A DNA stretch of 64,000 nucleotides. Source: Priestia megaterium. Its GTDB lineage: Bacteria > Bacillota > Bacilli > Bacillales > Bacillaceae_H. Position numbers and translations under genes: made by a program. The notes beneath the pieces are model-generated. The model was given only the letters and a program-made list of their open reading frames with translations. It did not search any database and was not told the DNA's origin. Shown here piece after piece: positions 19,501 to 28,580 of this stretch. Location: assembly GCF_023824195.1 (NCBI RefSeq), contig NZ_CP085442.1:4859501-4923500 (forward strand), written 5' to 3'. How positions within the stretch are numbered: the first letter of the stretch is position 1; each line of letters starts with the position of its first letter.

Positions 19501-19678
19501 CTTGTTCCGGAGTGGCTCCCGGATAAGTTGCAGTGACTGTTACAACAGGCGTTGAAATATCAGGAATGGTCTCTAGTTTCATATTAAACCCTGAATACAG
19601 CCCTGCAATAATGACAAAGAGTGTTAACAGCCATACTGCAAATTTATTTTTCAATGAAAATTTAATAAACTTCCCCAA
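16568..19678 (-). CDS. swrC: RND-family efflux pump SwrC/YerP
   Basis: Proton-driven inner-membrane exporter of the AcrB/HAE1 superfamily, 1036 residues from the start chosen. It has the expected plan: one N-terminal membrane helix, a large extracellular loop, five helices, then a repeat. The family motif PGATPEQVADKVSKPIEQKL is near residue 45, and GxxVDDSIVVIENIYRRM marks helix 4. In B. subtilis SwrC exports surfactin and confers resistance. The start is TTG at 19678, spaced 7 nt from GAAGGAGGATATGCA; upstream ATG 19801 would add a non-homologous 41 residues lying over the promoter and operators. Regulated by the divergent TetR protein. Confidence 0.93.
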   Translation of the reverse strand: MGKFIKFSLKNKFAVWLLTLFVIIAGLYSGFNMKLETIPDISTPVVTVTATYPGATPEQVADKVSKPIEQKLQGLSGVETVSSSSYENMATIQVEYSFSKDMEKAEDEVRRALSNVDLPDDVEEPNVSRQSISDFPIISLSVSDDKKSLEELTKYVKNTVVPQVEKVQGISSVSVSGEQVEEAELVFKQDKLKQLGLDEDTVKKLIQASDAKVPAGTYTMDGSQKSVVVDGKMTAEKDLENLEIPAVPSQGAAQDQQQGMSQQQTQGAVQQAPSAASIPTVKLKEIADIKVTGKAESISRTNGKPSIAVQVVKAKDANTVNVVNDIKEKMNSLEKKNKDLHVDNIFDQGKPIEDSVHTMLNKAIIGAVFAVIIILLFLRDIRSTIIAVISIPLSLLIAILALKSMDISLNIMTLGAMTVAIGRVVDDSIVVIENIYRRMAYQEEKLKGKDLIVAATKEMFVPIFSSTIVTVAVFLPLGLVEGPVGELFLPFALTVVFALLASLLVAVTLVPMLAHSLFKTNVKVKEEKPSKLAHGYKRILNWTLNHKLISFGLAVLLLVGSLFLVPSIGVSFLSSDQEKTLTLTYTPKAGQSQSDVEKAANRAEAYLMKRDGVKTVQYSFGEGNSFNPGSKNNVLTFVQYDEDTQNFDKEQDKVLKALNKQANQGEWGSMNTASSGSNNSLNVLIYGDSLDEIKPYADKVQHVLEKHKELKNVDSTLSDTFDEYTLVPNQKKAAELGLSASQIGMQISNLGQREVLTTIQKDGNEINVYLPKEKEDFSTFAELSSTKVTSQTGQEVTLNEVVDIKKGKTSNTVTRRDNKIYAEVSADIKSDDVGGVSSNVQKEVKKIDLPSDMDINFGGASEQINDSFSQLGIAMLAAIGIVYFVLVLTFGGGLAPFAILFSLPFTLIGALVALLISGETISISSMIGALMLIGIVVTNAIVLIDRVIHKEQEGLSTREALLEAGMTRLRPILMTAIATIGALLPLAFGFEGGGLISKGLGVTVIGGLTSSTLLTLIIVPIVYEFFMKFKRKKVKK

Positions 19679-19716
19679 TGCATATCCTCCTTCAAATATA
19701 TGTATACTAATAAAAT

Positions 19717-19730
19717 TGACTGATCGGTCA
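19717..19730. promoter_or_regulatory. TetR-type operator 1 of swrC
   Basis: TGACTGATCGGTCA, near-palindromic, located in the transcribed leader just after the predicted swrC start site. Confidence 0.75.
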
Positions 19731-19741
19731 CAACAACTTAA

Positions 19742-19770
19742 AATATAAATGACTAACCGGTCAGTGTCAA
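19742..19770 (-). promoter_or_regulatory. Promoter of swrC
   Basis: TTGACA (19770-19765), a 17-nt spacer, then TATATT (19747-19742). The spacer contains a TetR-type operator. Confidence 0.85.
19750..19763. promoter_or_regulatory. TetR-type operator 2 of swrC
   Basis: TGACTAACCGGTCA lies entirely between the -35 and -10 elements of swrC and shares TGACT-N4-GGTCA with operator 1. Occupancy would directly exclude RNA polymerase. Confidence 0.8.
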
Positions 19771-19947
19771 CCCTAAGCAGGCTCTCTCCTAACATGTTCA
19801 TAATAAAGACATATTTACGATAAATCGTTTTTTAAAGGAACTGACTCCCGGTTTTAACTTTGATATATACCTTTATCTTTTTTAGTGTATGATACTATTA
19901 TCTAACGAAATGAATGGCTAAATTGTTCAATAAAGGAGGTAGAATAC

Positions 19948-20820
19948 ATGAAAGAAAAAGAAAAGAGAATAATTGAAGCTTCGATTAAGCTTTTTGCCAA
20001 AAAAGGATTTAATGCTACCTCTGTGCAAGAAATTGTAGATGAATGCAACATTTCAAAAGGTGCATTTTACCTGCACTTCAAATCTAAGGATGCACTTCTA
20101 TTATCAATTCTAAACTTTTACTATGAAAAGCTCTTTAGCTCTGTTTATGCTCTCGACGAGGAAGTAAACGATGCCCGCAACCGCTATATGAATCAGCTCA
20201 TCTATTTCTATGAATTTATTACGGAGCACAGAGATTTTATTATCATGCAAATTCGTGAAAAATCTATTCCATTTAACAAAGAAGTGGAGACCTTTGTTCA
20301 TAAAATGCAACGAGAAACGTTTTACTTTCATCGCAAAAGCCTCGTTAGCGTATATGGAGAAGACGTAACTCCTTATATCTCGGATTTAACGAAAATGATT
20401 GAAGGTATTCATCATTCCTTTTTAGAAATTATTATCTTCAATCAATTCGAGCTTACCTTTAAAGAAGTAGCACAGTACATAATGGACCGAGTTGATGTGT
20501 TAGTAGAAGATTTATTAGCTAGAAAACCTCGTCCCCTTATTCCCGCTTCTTTTGGTGAAGATATATACGGAAAGGAACGAACGACTTTTCTAAGTAAAAA
20601 TGAGCAGGTAAAACAAGCTCTTGAGGAAATTAAACATCTGCTAGACACCAGCGATCATATTTCTGATGAGTACGCAGACAGCTTTCACATTTTACAAACG
20701 GAGCTAAAAAAAGATAAGCCTACCGCTGCTATTGTAAAAGGCATGGTTGGAAATTTAACGGAACTTAAATCGTTGGAAGAACCGCTTAATCTTTTAACAG
20801 CCTTACTCCAACAAAAATAA
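19948..20820 (+). CDS. TetR/AcrR family transcriptional regulator (YerO-like)
   Basis: Repressor of 290 residues. The N-terminal TetR helix-turn-helix domain (IIEASIKLFAKKGFNATSVQ, then ISKGAFYLHFKSKDALL) spans residues 7-55, and a longer than usual C-terminal ligand domain follows. The ATG at 19948 sits after AAAGGAGGTAGAATAC. Divergent from swrC and next to two TetR-type operators, it is the likely swrC repressor, as YerO is beside YerP/SwrC in B. subtilis. The inducing ligand is unknown. Confidence 0.9.
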   Translation: MKEKEKRIIEASIKLFAKKGFNATSVQEIVDECNISKGAFYLHFKSKDALLLSILNFYYEKLFSSVYALDEEVNDARNRYMNQLIYFYEFITEHRDFIIMQIREKSIPFNKEVETFVHKMQRETFYFHRKSLVSVYGEDVTPYISDLTKMIEGIHHSFLEIIIFNQFELTFKEVAQYIMDRVDVLVEDLLARKPRPLIPASFGEDIYGKERTTFLSKNEQVKQALEEIKHLLDTSDHISDEYADSFHILQTELKKDKPTAAIVKGMVGNLTELKSLEEPLNLLTALLQQK

Positions 20821-20844
20821 CAGAAGGCTTCAACAAGCCTTCTG

Positions 20845-20851
<7 letters not shown>
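20819..20851. terminator. Terminator between the TetR gene and the DUF502 gene
   Basis: AACAGAAGGCTT pairs with AAGCCTTCTGTT, followed by ATTTTT on the plus strand. It lies between convergent genes and may serve both. Confidence 0.85.
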
Positions 20852-22023
<1,172 letters not shown>

Positions 22024-22033
22024 GAATAAAGCT

Positions 22034-22062
22034 AGCTCTATACCATTAGGTATGGAGCTTTT
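22034..22062 (+). terminator. Terminator after the broken dehydrogenase
   Basis: AGCTCTATACC-ATTA-GGTATGGAGCT followed by TTTT. Confidence 0.8.
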
Positions 22063-22091
22063 CCGTTTGAATTTTTTCTTTAAAATAGACG

Positions 22092-22117
22092 TGACATTAT
22101 GTCAAGACAGGTGTAAA
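22092..22117. promoter_or_regulatory. Possible NiaR-type operator upstream of niaP
   Basis: TGACAT-T-ATGTCA is a perfect 13-nt palindrome and overlaps TGTCAAGACAGGTGTAAA, which has the look of niacin-repressor (NiaR/YrxA) sites as I recall them. Position 36 nt before the transporter start fits. Motif identity is not verified here. Confidence 0.4.
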
Positions 22118-22152
22118 CTTAAAGCAAAATTCTTTGCTTCTAGGAGGAAGAC

Positions 22153-23355
22153 ATGAAAACAAAACAATTATCAGAACGTCAGCTTCTTGGCATCGCAGGA
22201 CTAGGATGGCTCTTCGATGCGATGGATGTTGGCATTTTGTCTTTTATCATTGCAGCTCTTCACGCTGAATGGGGGCTTTCCCCTACTGAAATGAGTTGGA
22301 TAGGCAGCGTCAATTCTATCGGAATGGCCGTTGGAGCTTTGGTGTTTGGATTGCTGGCTGATCGAATTGGGCGAAAAACCGTTTTTATTGTTACCCTTGT
22401 TCTTTTTTCAGTAGCAAGCGGCCTTTCAGCTCTTACTACTACACTTGCTGCTTTTTTAGTATTTCGATTTTTAATTGGAATGGGTTTAGGAGGAGAGCTT
22501 CCTGTTGCTTCTACACTTGTTTCTGAGACCGTGGCGCCGGAAAAACGCGGTAAAGTGGTCGTCTTGTTAGAAAGTTTTTGGGCGTTTGGCTGGCTATTGG
22601 CAGCGCTTATTTCTTACTTTGTAATCCCAGCTTACGGGTGGCAGCTAGCGCTTATCCTAACCGCTATTCCAGCGTTTTATGCCATTTATTTGCGCATTAA
22701 ACTGCCGGATTCTCCTCAGTTTGTAAAAGCAACAAAGGAAAAGAAAATGTCGATTGCGGACAATGTAAAAAGCGTGTGGTCTAAGCCTTATCGCCAATCT
22801 ACGATTATGCTGTGGGTTCTGTGGTTTTGCGTTGTATTTTCATATTATGGCATGTTTTTATGGTTACCTAGCGTCATGGTCATTAAAGGGTTTAGCTTAA
22901 TTAAAAGCTTTGAATATGTATTGATTATGACATTAGCTCAACTGCCTGGCTACTATACGGCTGCTTGGTTTATTGAACGCATGGGCCGAAAATTCGTATT
23001 GGTTACTTATTTGTTAGGTACTGCTGCCAGCGCATATATCTTTGGAAATGCGGAGTCACTTTGGCTGCTGCTAACAGCAGGTATGCTGCTGTCTTTCTTC
23101 AATTTGGGCGCTTGGGGAGCTTTATACGCGTATACACCTGAGCAATATCCGACATCTATCCGAGGCACAGGAGCTGGAATGGCCGCTTCTTTTGGACGAA
23201 TTGGAGGAATTTTAGGGCCGCTGTTAGTTGGATATATGTCAACGCAAGGTACGTCTTTAACCGTTACGTTCTCAATCTTTTGTGCAGCTATTTTGATTGG
23301 TGTCATTTCGGTTGTTTTTCTAGGAAAAGAAACTAAACAAAAGCAGCTCGCATAA
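22153..23355 (+). CDS. niaP: MFS transporter, NiaP-like (niacin uptake)
   Basis: Twelve-helix major facilitator of 400 residues in the sugar-porter-like branch. It has LADRIGRKTVF after helix 2, an aromatic/acidic first helix (GLGWLFDAMDVGILSF) and the repeat IERMGRKFVLV in the second half. It is closest in appearance to B. subtilis YceI/NiaP, an importer of nicotinate. The ATG at 22153 follows TAGGAGGAAGAC. A palindromic element upstream may be a NiaR site. Other aromatic-acid porters of this branch look similar, so the substrate is inferred. Confidence 0.75.
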   Translation: MKTKQLSERQLLGIAGLGWLFDAMDVGILSFIIAALHAEWGLSPTEMSWIGSVNSIGMAVGALVFGLLADRIGRKTVFIVTLVLFSVASGLSALTTTLAAFLVFRFLIGMGLGGELPVASTLVSETVAPEKRGKVVVLLESFWAFGWLLAALISYFVIPAYGWQLALILTAIPAFYAIYLRIKLPDSPQFVKATKEKKMSIADNVKSVWSKPYRQSTIMLWVLWFCVVFSYYGMFLWLPSVMVIKGFSLIKSFEYVLIMTLAQLPGYYTAAWFIERMGRKFVLVTYLLGTAASAYIFGNAESLWLLLTAGMLLSFFNLGAWGALYAYTPEQYPTSIRGTGAGMAASFGRIGGILGPLLVGYMSTQGTSLTVTFSIFCAAILIGVISVVFLGKETKQKQLA

Positions 23356-23385
23356 AAAAGACGCTCTTTTAGAGCGTCTTTTTTT
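23354..23385 (+). terminator. Terminator of the NiaP-like gene
   Basis: AAAAAAGACGCTCT-TTT-AGAGCGTCTTTTTTT starts at the stop codon. Confidence 0.92.
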
Positions 23386-23510
23386 GCTTATTATTTATTT
23401 CCTACTAAACCTTCTTTATTTACCTCCACTTTGATATCATAATGAGCAGCTATTTCTAATCTCGTTTTACCGGTTATATTTTTAAAAGTATACAATAGAA
23501 ATATAAAGAA

Positions 23511-23531
23511 GCCAGACTTTGTAAGCCTGGC
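23511..23531. terminator. Hairpin downstream of azoR
   Basis: GCCAGACTT-TGT-AAGCCTGGC, one mismatch in nine pairs. On the minus strand it is followed by TTCTTTATATTT, a weak T tail, so it probably ends azoR. Confidence 0.6.
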
Positions 23532-23546
23532 TTTTACTACTGTTAT

Positions 23547-24173
23547 TTAAAATGTTTTGGCTGCTTGTACTGCTTGTTCTAGGCCGCTTTTAATAATTTG
23601 TTGAGCACGATCTGGAAATTGATTATGCCCTTCAATAATAACAGAGTTCACCTTTGTGATGCCAAAGAATTGAAGTATGCTGCTGACATATTTAACGGCC
23701 ATTTCGACAGCGGCTGACGGACCTTCTGAATATACTCCACCTCGTGCATTTAATAACATCACCTTTTTATCGCCTAGTAATCCCACAGGACCTTCTGGCG
23801 TATACTTAAACGTTTTGCCTGCTTGATTTAAATAATCAAAGTACGTATGAAGCACGGCCGGCACAGTAAAATTCCAAAGCGGAAAAGCAATGACAATTTT
23901 ATCAGCTTTCACAAATTGTTCTAAGTAATGATTCGCAATTTCTGCTGCTTTATTTTCCGCTGCTGTCACTTCTAATCCTCTTGCTAATTTAAACTGACCG
24001 TTTATCATGTCTGCATCTAAATAAGGAAGTTCTTCTTTGAACAGATTCAATTCTATTATTTCTTCACCTGGATGCGATTGTTTGTAGCTTTCTAAAAACG
24101 CATCATATAGTTTCACGCTTACGGCTTCACTTGTCGATCTGTCATTTGCTTTTATAAAAAGAGTATAACTCAT
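23547..24173 (-). CDS. azoR: FMN-dependent NADH-azoreductase
   Basis: Flavodoxin-fold quinone/azo reductase of 208 residues. The N-terminus MSYTLFIKANDRSTSEAVSV, the PLWNFTVPAVLHTYFDYL segment and the LLNARGGVYSEGP flavin-binding loop are family hallmarks. Known role: two-electron reduction of quinones and azo compounds. The start is ATG 24173, preceded by GTGGAGGTTTTAGT; the open frame upstream to 24530 lies over the sensor kinase gene and is not real coding. It is downstream of a two-component system but has its own ribosome site and about 120 nt of separation. Confidence 0.92.
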   Translation of the reverse strand: MSYTLFIKANDRSTSEAVSVKLYDAFLESYKQSHPGEEIIELNLFKEELPYLDADMINGQFKLARGLEVTAAENKAAEIANHYLEQFVKADKIVIAFPLWNFTVPAVLHTYFDYLNQAGKTFKYTPEGPVGLLGDKKVMLLNARGGVYSEGPSAAVEMAVKYVSSILQFFGITKVNSVIIEGHNQFPDRAQQIIKSGLEQAVQAAKTF

Positions 24174-24291
24174 ACTAAAACCTCCACTGATTGTTGATAC
24201 TCTTATCTTATTCGCTTTTTTCTTGCATTTCGAACGACTTTGTAATGAAATACCTTCATACTTTAGTCGGAGAAAAATCATATAATCACAC

Positions 24292-24314
24292 AAAAGCCGC
24301 CTAACGGCGGCTTT
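24292..24314 (-). terminator. Terminator after the sensor kinase
   Basis: On the minus strand GCCGCC-GTTA-GGCGGC is followed by TTTTGTGTG, partly overlapping the kinase stop codon. Confidence 0.8.
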
Positions 24315-24315
24315 C

Positions 24316-25671
24316 TCAGTTTGTAGATGAAATGGGAAGATGAATAACAACTTCCGTGCCTTGTTCTTCTTCACTTTTAATAAAAATCTCGCCCTTGTGC
24401 TGACGGACAATAGTTTGTGCAATCGATAGTCCAAGCCCCGTTCCTCCCGTAGCTCTGCTTCTAGCTTTATCAACTCGATAGAAGCGTTCAAAAATATGTG
24501 CAAGATCTTCTTTTGGAATGCCAATTCCATAGTCTTTTACTTTGATAATGACATCTTCCTGCTCTTTTTCAACGGTCACTTCAATTTTATCCGTACTGTA
24601 TTTAATTGCATTATCAAGCAAAATAATCAACACTTGCTTCATTTTCAGTTCATCCACTTCAATCATAATGGGCGTTTGATCATAATGAAGAACTAATTCT
24701 CTTTTGTATACCTGCTGCAGCTGCTTAACGATTTGTTCAAAAATAAGAACAAGATCTGTTTGCTTCATATCAAGCGTTTGTTCTTTTTCCACACTTGCCA
24801 GATCAAGCAGCGTTTCAATCATTTTTTGCATTTTGGTTGCTTCCGCATAGATGGTGTCGATCGCATCCAGCGTAATTTCTTCATTTTTAATCCCTCTTCT
24901 TCTTAATAAATTAGAATAACTGCGAATAACGGTTAGAGGGGTTTTTAATTCATGAGAAGCATCGGAAACAAACTGGTTTTGCTTTTCAATATTTTCTCGC
25001 AAGCGGTCAATCATATGATTAAAGGTAACGGTCATACCCTGCAGTTCATCTCTCGTTTCCGTTTGAATGAGGACTTTTTTAGGAACACCGCTCTCTTCAA
25101 TCTCTTTCATCGTTGTGACCATATTTTTAATAGGATGCATAATGACGCGTGATAACCATCTTCCTCCTAAAAGAGACAGTAAAATGGACACAAGCGAACA
25201 AAAAATCAAAATTGATAGCAAAATATCTTTACGGGTTTCAAAACCAGTCAGGAGCTCACCAATTTCCAGCGTTTCAACGACTTGATTATTGACTTTGACA
25301 GGCATGCGAATAACCAATACTTGCTTTTCTCTGATTTTGCGAAGCTTCACCTTTTTTTTCTTTGAAAATTCGGGCTTAATTTTCACCAGATGAGGATCAT
25401 TTGATACTTGGTTAATGACCGTAGAATTTTCTGAGACTGTTCGGATAAATGAATGGTTGGTCAAATAAAATTTTAGTAACTCTGGCGAGAGCTCCACGGA
25501 ATGATCTTGTTGACCTTTTTGAATAATCTCGCGTGCTTTTTCGAATAAAATGTCCTGTTCCATATTCACCGTAGATTTAGTAAAGGAGAAAAAAACAACG
25601 ATGTTCATGATTAATAAAATAACCACTAGCCATGCTGTTGTCAGCAAATTAATCTTCGTCGTGATCTTCAT
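24316..25671 (-). CDS. Sensor histidine kinase
   Basis: Membrane kinase of 451 residues. There is a helix at about 10-30, an extracellular domain to about 148, a second helix (149-170), a HAMP segment (about 171-225), a HisKA domain with the phospho-acceptor His240 in SDASHELKTPL, and an ATPase domain with DNAIKYS (N box), VKDYGIGIP (G1) and GGTGLGLSIA (G2). The ATG at 25671 overlaps the regulator gene by 23 nt and follows AGAGGAGAAAC. The stimulus is unknown. Overall type resembles YkoH/ArlS. Confidence 0.93.
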   Translation of the reverse strand: MKITTKINLLTTAWLVVILLIMNIVVFFSFTKSTVNMEQDILFEKAREIIQKGQQDHSVELSPELLKFYLTNHSFIRTVSENSTVINQVSNDPHLVKIKPEFSKKKKVKLRKIREKQVLVIRMPVKVNNQVVETLEIGELLTGFETRKDILLSILIFCSLVSILLSLLGGRWLSRVIMHPIKNMVTTMKEIEESGVPKKVLIQTETRDELQGMTVTFNHMIDRLRENIEKQNQFVSDASHELKTPLTVIRSYSNLLRRRGIKNEEITLDAIDTIYAEATKMQKMIETLLDLASVEKEQTLDMKQTDLVLIFEQIVKQLQQVYKRELVLHYDQTPIMIEVDELKMKQVLIILLDNAIKYSTDKIEVTVEKEQEDVIIKVKDYGIGIPKEDLAHIFERFYRVDKARSRATGGTGLGLSIAQTIVRQHKGEIFIKSEEEQGTEVVIHLPISSTN

Positions 25672-26374
25672 GTTTCTCCTCTTTCATCATATATCCTACG
25701 CCCCGCACCGTATGAATGAGAGAAGTAGAAAAACCTTCATCTACTTTTTTTCTTAAGTGGCGAATATACACATCAATTACGTTTGTTTCTCCTTCATATT
25801 CATAACCCCAAACGTTTGTGAGAATTCCTTCTCTCGTGACAATTTTATTTTTGTTCGTAAGCAAATACACGACTAAATCATACTCTTTCGGTGTCAACGT
25901 AATGGATTCATTGTTTCTTAGGACTTCCCTTGTTTCAAGATTAATGGTCAAATCACTGATCGTTAAGAGCTCCGCTTCAGCTTCTTTCGTTCCTGATGCT
26001 TCTACGAGCGAACGATAGCGAATACAAGAGCGAACCCGTGCTAACAGTTCTTCAATTTCAAACGGTTTTGTAACATAATCATTAGCTCCTTGGTCTAAGC
26101 CCATTACCTTATCCAGCGTCGTATTTCTGGCAGTTAATAAAATAACTGGCGTAAATACTTCCGCTTTCCGAAGTCTTCTTAACACCTCAATACCGCTCAG
26201 ACTTGGAAGCATCACGTCTAGCAAAATGAGGTCATATTGAGCCGATGTTGCCGTCTCTAACCCCGCTTTCCCGTCGTACTCAACATCTACTTCATAATCT
26301 TCAAATTCCAATTCAATCTTTAACACTTTCGCAATTTGCGCTTCATCTTCCACAATTAAAATTTTCTCTTTCAT
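25649..26374 (-). CDS. OmpR/PhoB family response regulator
   Basis: DNA-binding partner of the overlapping kinase, 241 residues. A receiver domain (1-120) has the acidic pair at ILIVEDE, phosphorylatable Asp53 in ILLDVMLP and Lys in YVTKPF. The C-terminal winged helix contains TLTPKEYDLVVYLLTNKNKI and the recognition region NVIDVYIRHLRKKVD. The start ATG at 26374 is placed by GAGAGGTG. No binding site can be inferred from this window. YkoG/ArlR-like. Confidence 0.94.
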   Translation of the reverse strand: MKEKILIVEDEAQIAKVLKIELEFEDYEVDVEYDGKAGLETATSAQYDLILLDVMLPSLSGIEVLRRLRKAEVFTPVILLTARNTTLDKVMGLDQGANDYVTKPFEIEELLARVRSCIRYRSLVEASGTKEAEAELLTISDLTINLETREVLRNNESITLTPKEYDLVVYLLTNKNKIVTREGILTNVWGYEYEGETNVIDVYIRHLRKKVDEGFSTSLIHTVRGVGYMMKEEKHEDHDED

Positions 26375-26431
26375 GTTATACACCTCTCACCACATGTCTT
26401 AAGTGAAAGAATAGCTTCTTTAGATAAAAAA

Positions 26432-26458
26432 ACAACACCTTTTTCAAAAGATGTTTGT
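26432..26458. terminator. Terminator between the glycosyltransferase and the response regulator
   Basis: ACAACACCTTTT and AAAAGATGTTTGT form an imperfect stem with A and T runs outside. On the minus strand it follows the glycosyltransferase stop by about 75 nt. Confidence 0.65.
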
Positions 26459-26532
26459 TTTTTTATCTAAACCCTACTTTTTCAACATACTTGTCTTTTA
26501 GCTTATCCTTATTGTTTGTAAACATGAATGTT

Positions 26533-27660
26533 TTACGCATGAAGACCAATCGTTTGCTTTTCACCTAAAATCCAATTGACTACTGCTAAAAGTTCTTCAG
26601 GCGTTTGTGCTTCGATTTCTTTATGGTAAGCAGCAATCGCGTTATATAATGTGCTCATTTTATCAGCATCCTGCAGCACTGCCTGCAGCTGACTTTCTAA
26701 CGATTGATCCGCCTTTAGTTCTTGAACTAAGTTTCGTTCTGTTAAATAGCGTAAATTCACTTCTTCTTGACCTGGTAAAGCAGAATGAACAAAAATCGGT
26801 AAATTCTTGCGAAGAGCTTCACTGACCGTTATACCACCTGGCTTTGTTACAATAGCATCCACTCGTTCATACAGTTCATTCATTTCTGTGCGTGATGAAA
26901 TGTACGGAATTGGTGTAACGTGCTGTAATTCCCATCCCTTGATTTCTTCATATAACTTTTGATTTTTGCCGCATAAGACAAAGTAATGAAAATGGCGCGC
27001 ATCTTTTAAATCATTGTAGAAATCCATAATATTGCCTAAGCCGCTGCTGCCTCCAGCAATTAAAATATTTCGGTTACCAGGATGCTTAAATGTTCTTGTT
27101 TTTGTTATTTCTTCATGTACCGGTATTCCTGTGACCATCATATTTTGAAGTGGAATTTCACTTTGAGCACGAAGTCCTTTTTTTACTTCTTCACTAGGGA
27201 GAAAGTGAAAATCAATCTCTTCTTTTCCCCATAAATTATTAATAAAGAAATCCGTGTAGACATTTATAATAGGTACATCGCACTTGCCTTTTGCTTTTAA
27301 TTGACTGAGCAAATAAGAAGGAAACCCATGTGTGCATATAATTAAATCCGGATTTTCTTCTTTAACTAAGTGCTCCATTTTTTTTGCGAATACGTGATGA
27401 TACCATTTGAATGAATGAACAGGCGGTTCATAAAAGAGATGTTTGTATGCCATATTGTACGTTTCTGGAGCATAACGAATCCATTTCAAATATGTGCCTG
27501 TGACCACTTTTTCTAATAGTTCGTTTGTATAGCTTAATAAATCTATTTTTTTATAACAAATATTTGTTGTTCTTCTTTCCAATATATCCATTAACGCCTC
27601 TGCCACTTGATGATGACCAGAAGGCATTTTTAGAAGAGGTAAAAATAAAACCTTTTTCAA
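26533..27660 (-). CDS. UgtP/MGDG-synthase-like glycosyltransferase
   Basis: GT28-type glycosyltransferase of about 375 residues. The N-terminal MGDG-synthase domain has PLLKMPSGHHQVAEALMDIL, and the C-terminal UDP-sugar-binding domain has ILIAGGSSGLGNI and DAIVTKPGGITVSEAL. Family members add glucose or galactose to diacylglycerol for glycolipids and lipoteichoic-acid anchors. The TTG at 27660 is preferred because the ATG at 27669 directly abuts AGGAG, while the TTG is 9 nt away. It may be an extra copy beside the main UgtP, as B. subtilis has YkoN. Acceptor unknown. Confidence 0.88.
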   Translation of the reverse strand: MKKVLFLPLLKMPSGHHQVAEALMDILERRTTNICYKKIDLLSYTNELLEKVVTGTYLKWIRYAPETYNMAYKHLFYEPPVHSFKWYHHVFAKKMEHLVKEENPDLIICTHGFPSYLLSQLKAKGKCDVPIINVYTDFFINNLWGKEEIDFHFLPSEEVKKGLRAQSEIPLQNMMVTGIPVHEEITKTRTFKHPGNRNILIAGGSSGLGNIMDFYNDLKDARHFHYFVLCGKNQKLYEEIKGWELQHVTPIPYISSRTEMNELYERVDAIVTKPGGITVSEALRKNLPIFVHSALPGQEEVNLRYLTERNLVQELKADQSLESQLQAVLQDADKMSTLYNAIAAYHKEIEAQTPEELLAVVNWILGEKQTIGLHA

Positions 27661-27822
27661 CTGTTTCATCTCCTATTCTAAAAGCAGTTTCTTCCTCTCC
27701 TTTTTATATCATTAAATGCCCTTAAATTTTGGATTTTAATTGATTTTTAATGTGAAATTCATTGTTTTTTTAGAGTGTCAATCTAAACTAAGAGTGAAAA
27801 GTACTGCATAAGGAGAAAACAA

Positions 27823-28449
27823 ATGAACCTTAATTACGAAGTATTTCAATGGATTAACTCGTTTGCTGGTAAATCCAGCGCAATGGATTCTGTAATGATT
27901 ATCATCACGAATAGCGTTCCTTATTTTATAATGGCTTGTTTGCTTTTGCTTTGGTTTAGCGGAAAAACAGAAAGAACAATTTATCACCGTTATACGGCTT
28001 TATACATGTTGTTTACAATTGTACTTTCTCTATGTATCAATGAAGTCATTCACCTGGTGTATTACCACCCGCGTCCGTTTGTGACTCATCACGTTCATAA
28101 GCTGATTCCGCACCCGGCTAATTCATCTTTTGTGAGTGATCATTCGATTTTAGTCTTTTCTGCTGCTTGGATCATGTCGTTACGAAAAAACAAATGGAGA
28201 AGCGTCATTTTTATATGGGCTTTCATTTCGGGTCTTTCACGTATTTACGTAGGCGTTCACTACCCAGCAGATGTACTTGGAGGCATGGTGGTCGCGGGAG
28301 CTATCGGATGCTTTATTATATACGTTTCAGCTAAAACAGCTCCTCTTATTCAGCGATTATTCTGGATTCACGATTTGATTATCAAGCGTATTCCGTTTCT
28401 ATCTCCCTATACGCATGAACAAATTAGCAAAAAAAATCATTCTGCTTAA
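27823..28449 (+). CDS. bcrC: Undecaprenyl-diphosphatase, BcrC-like PAP2 phosphatase
   Basis: Membrane phosphatase of 208 residues that recycles the lipid carrier of cell-wall synthesis. PAP2 motifs are in order: VYYHPRPF (C1 remnant), SFVSDHS (C2) and SRIYVGVHYPADVLGG (C3), set between five to six hydrophobic helices. The ATG at 27823 follows AAGGAGAAAAC. Known phenotype of the family: bacitracin resistance. A long hairpin terminator follows at 28483. Confidence 0.87.
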   Translation: MNLNYEVFQWINSFAGKSSAMDSVMIIITNSVPYFIMACLLLLWFSGKTERTIYHRYTALYMLFTIVLSLCINEVIHLVYYHPRPFVTHHVHKLIPHPANSSFVSDHSILVFSAAWIMSLRKNKWRSVIFIWAFISGLSRIYVGVHYPADVLGGMVVAGAIGCFIIYVSAKTAPLIQRLFWIHDLIIKRIPFLSPYTHEQISKKNHSA

Positions 28450-28482
28450 AGCAGCCTGGGACAAAAATAGTTTAGTTGAAGG

Positions 28483-28537
28483 AAAATCCGAACGAGTTTG
28501 ATTCTTGATGGAGAATCAAACTCGTTCGGATTTTTTT
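28483..28537 (+). terminator. Long hairpin terminator of bcrC
   Basis: A perfect 20-bp stem (28485-28504 with 28513-28532) around the 8-nt loop TTGATGGA, preceded by AAAA and followed by a T run. It is unusually long for a simple terminator and is probably part of the composite repeat. Confidence 0.88.
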
Positions 28538-28580
28538 ATGGTTATGGTGAACGTAGGTTTCATGTATGTAGCTGCTTCTA

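Noticed and set aside
19679..19801. Upstream start for swrC (41 extra residues)
   Set aside because: This stretch contains the swrC promoter and operators, and a TTG start at 19678 is correctly spaced from GAAGGAGG.
24174..24530. Longer N-terminus for azoR
   Set aside because: The extra 119 residues overlap the sensor kinase C-terminal coding region in another frame; a good ribosome site and the MSYTLFIKAN start define the real beginning at 24173.
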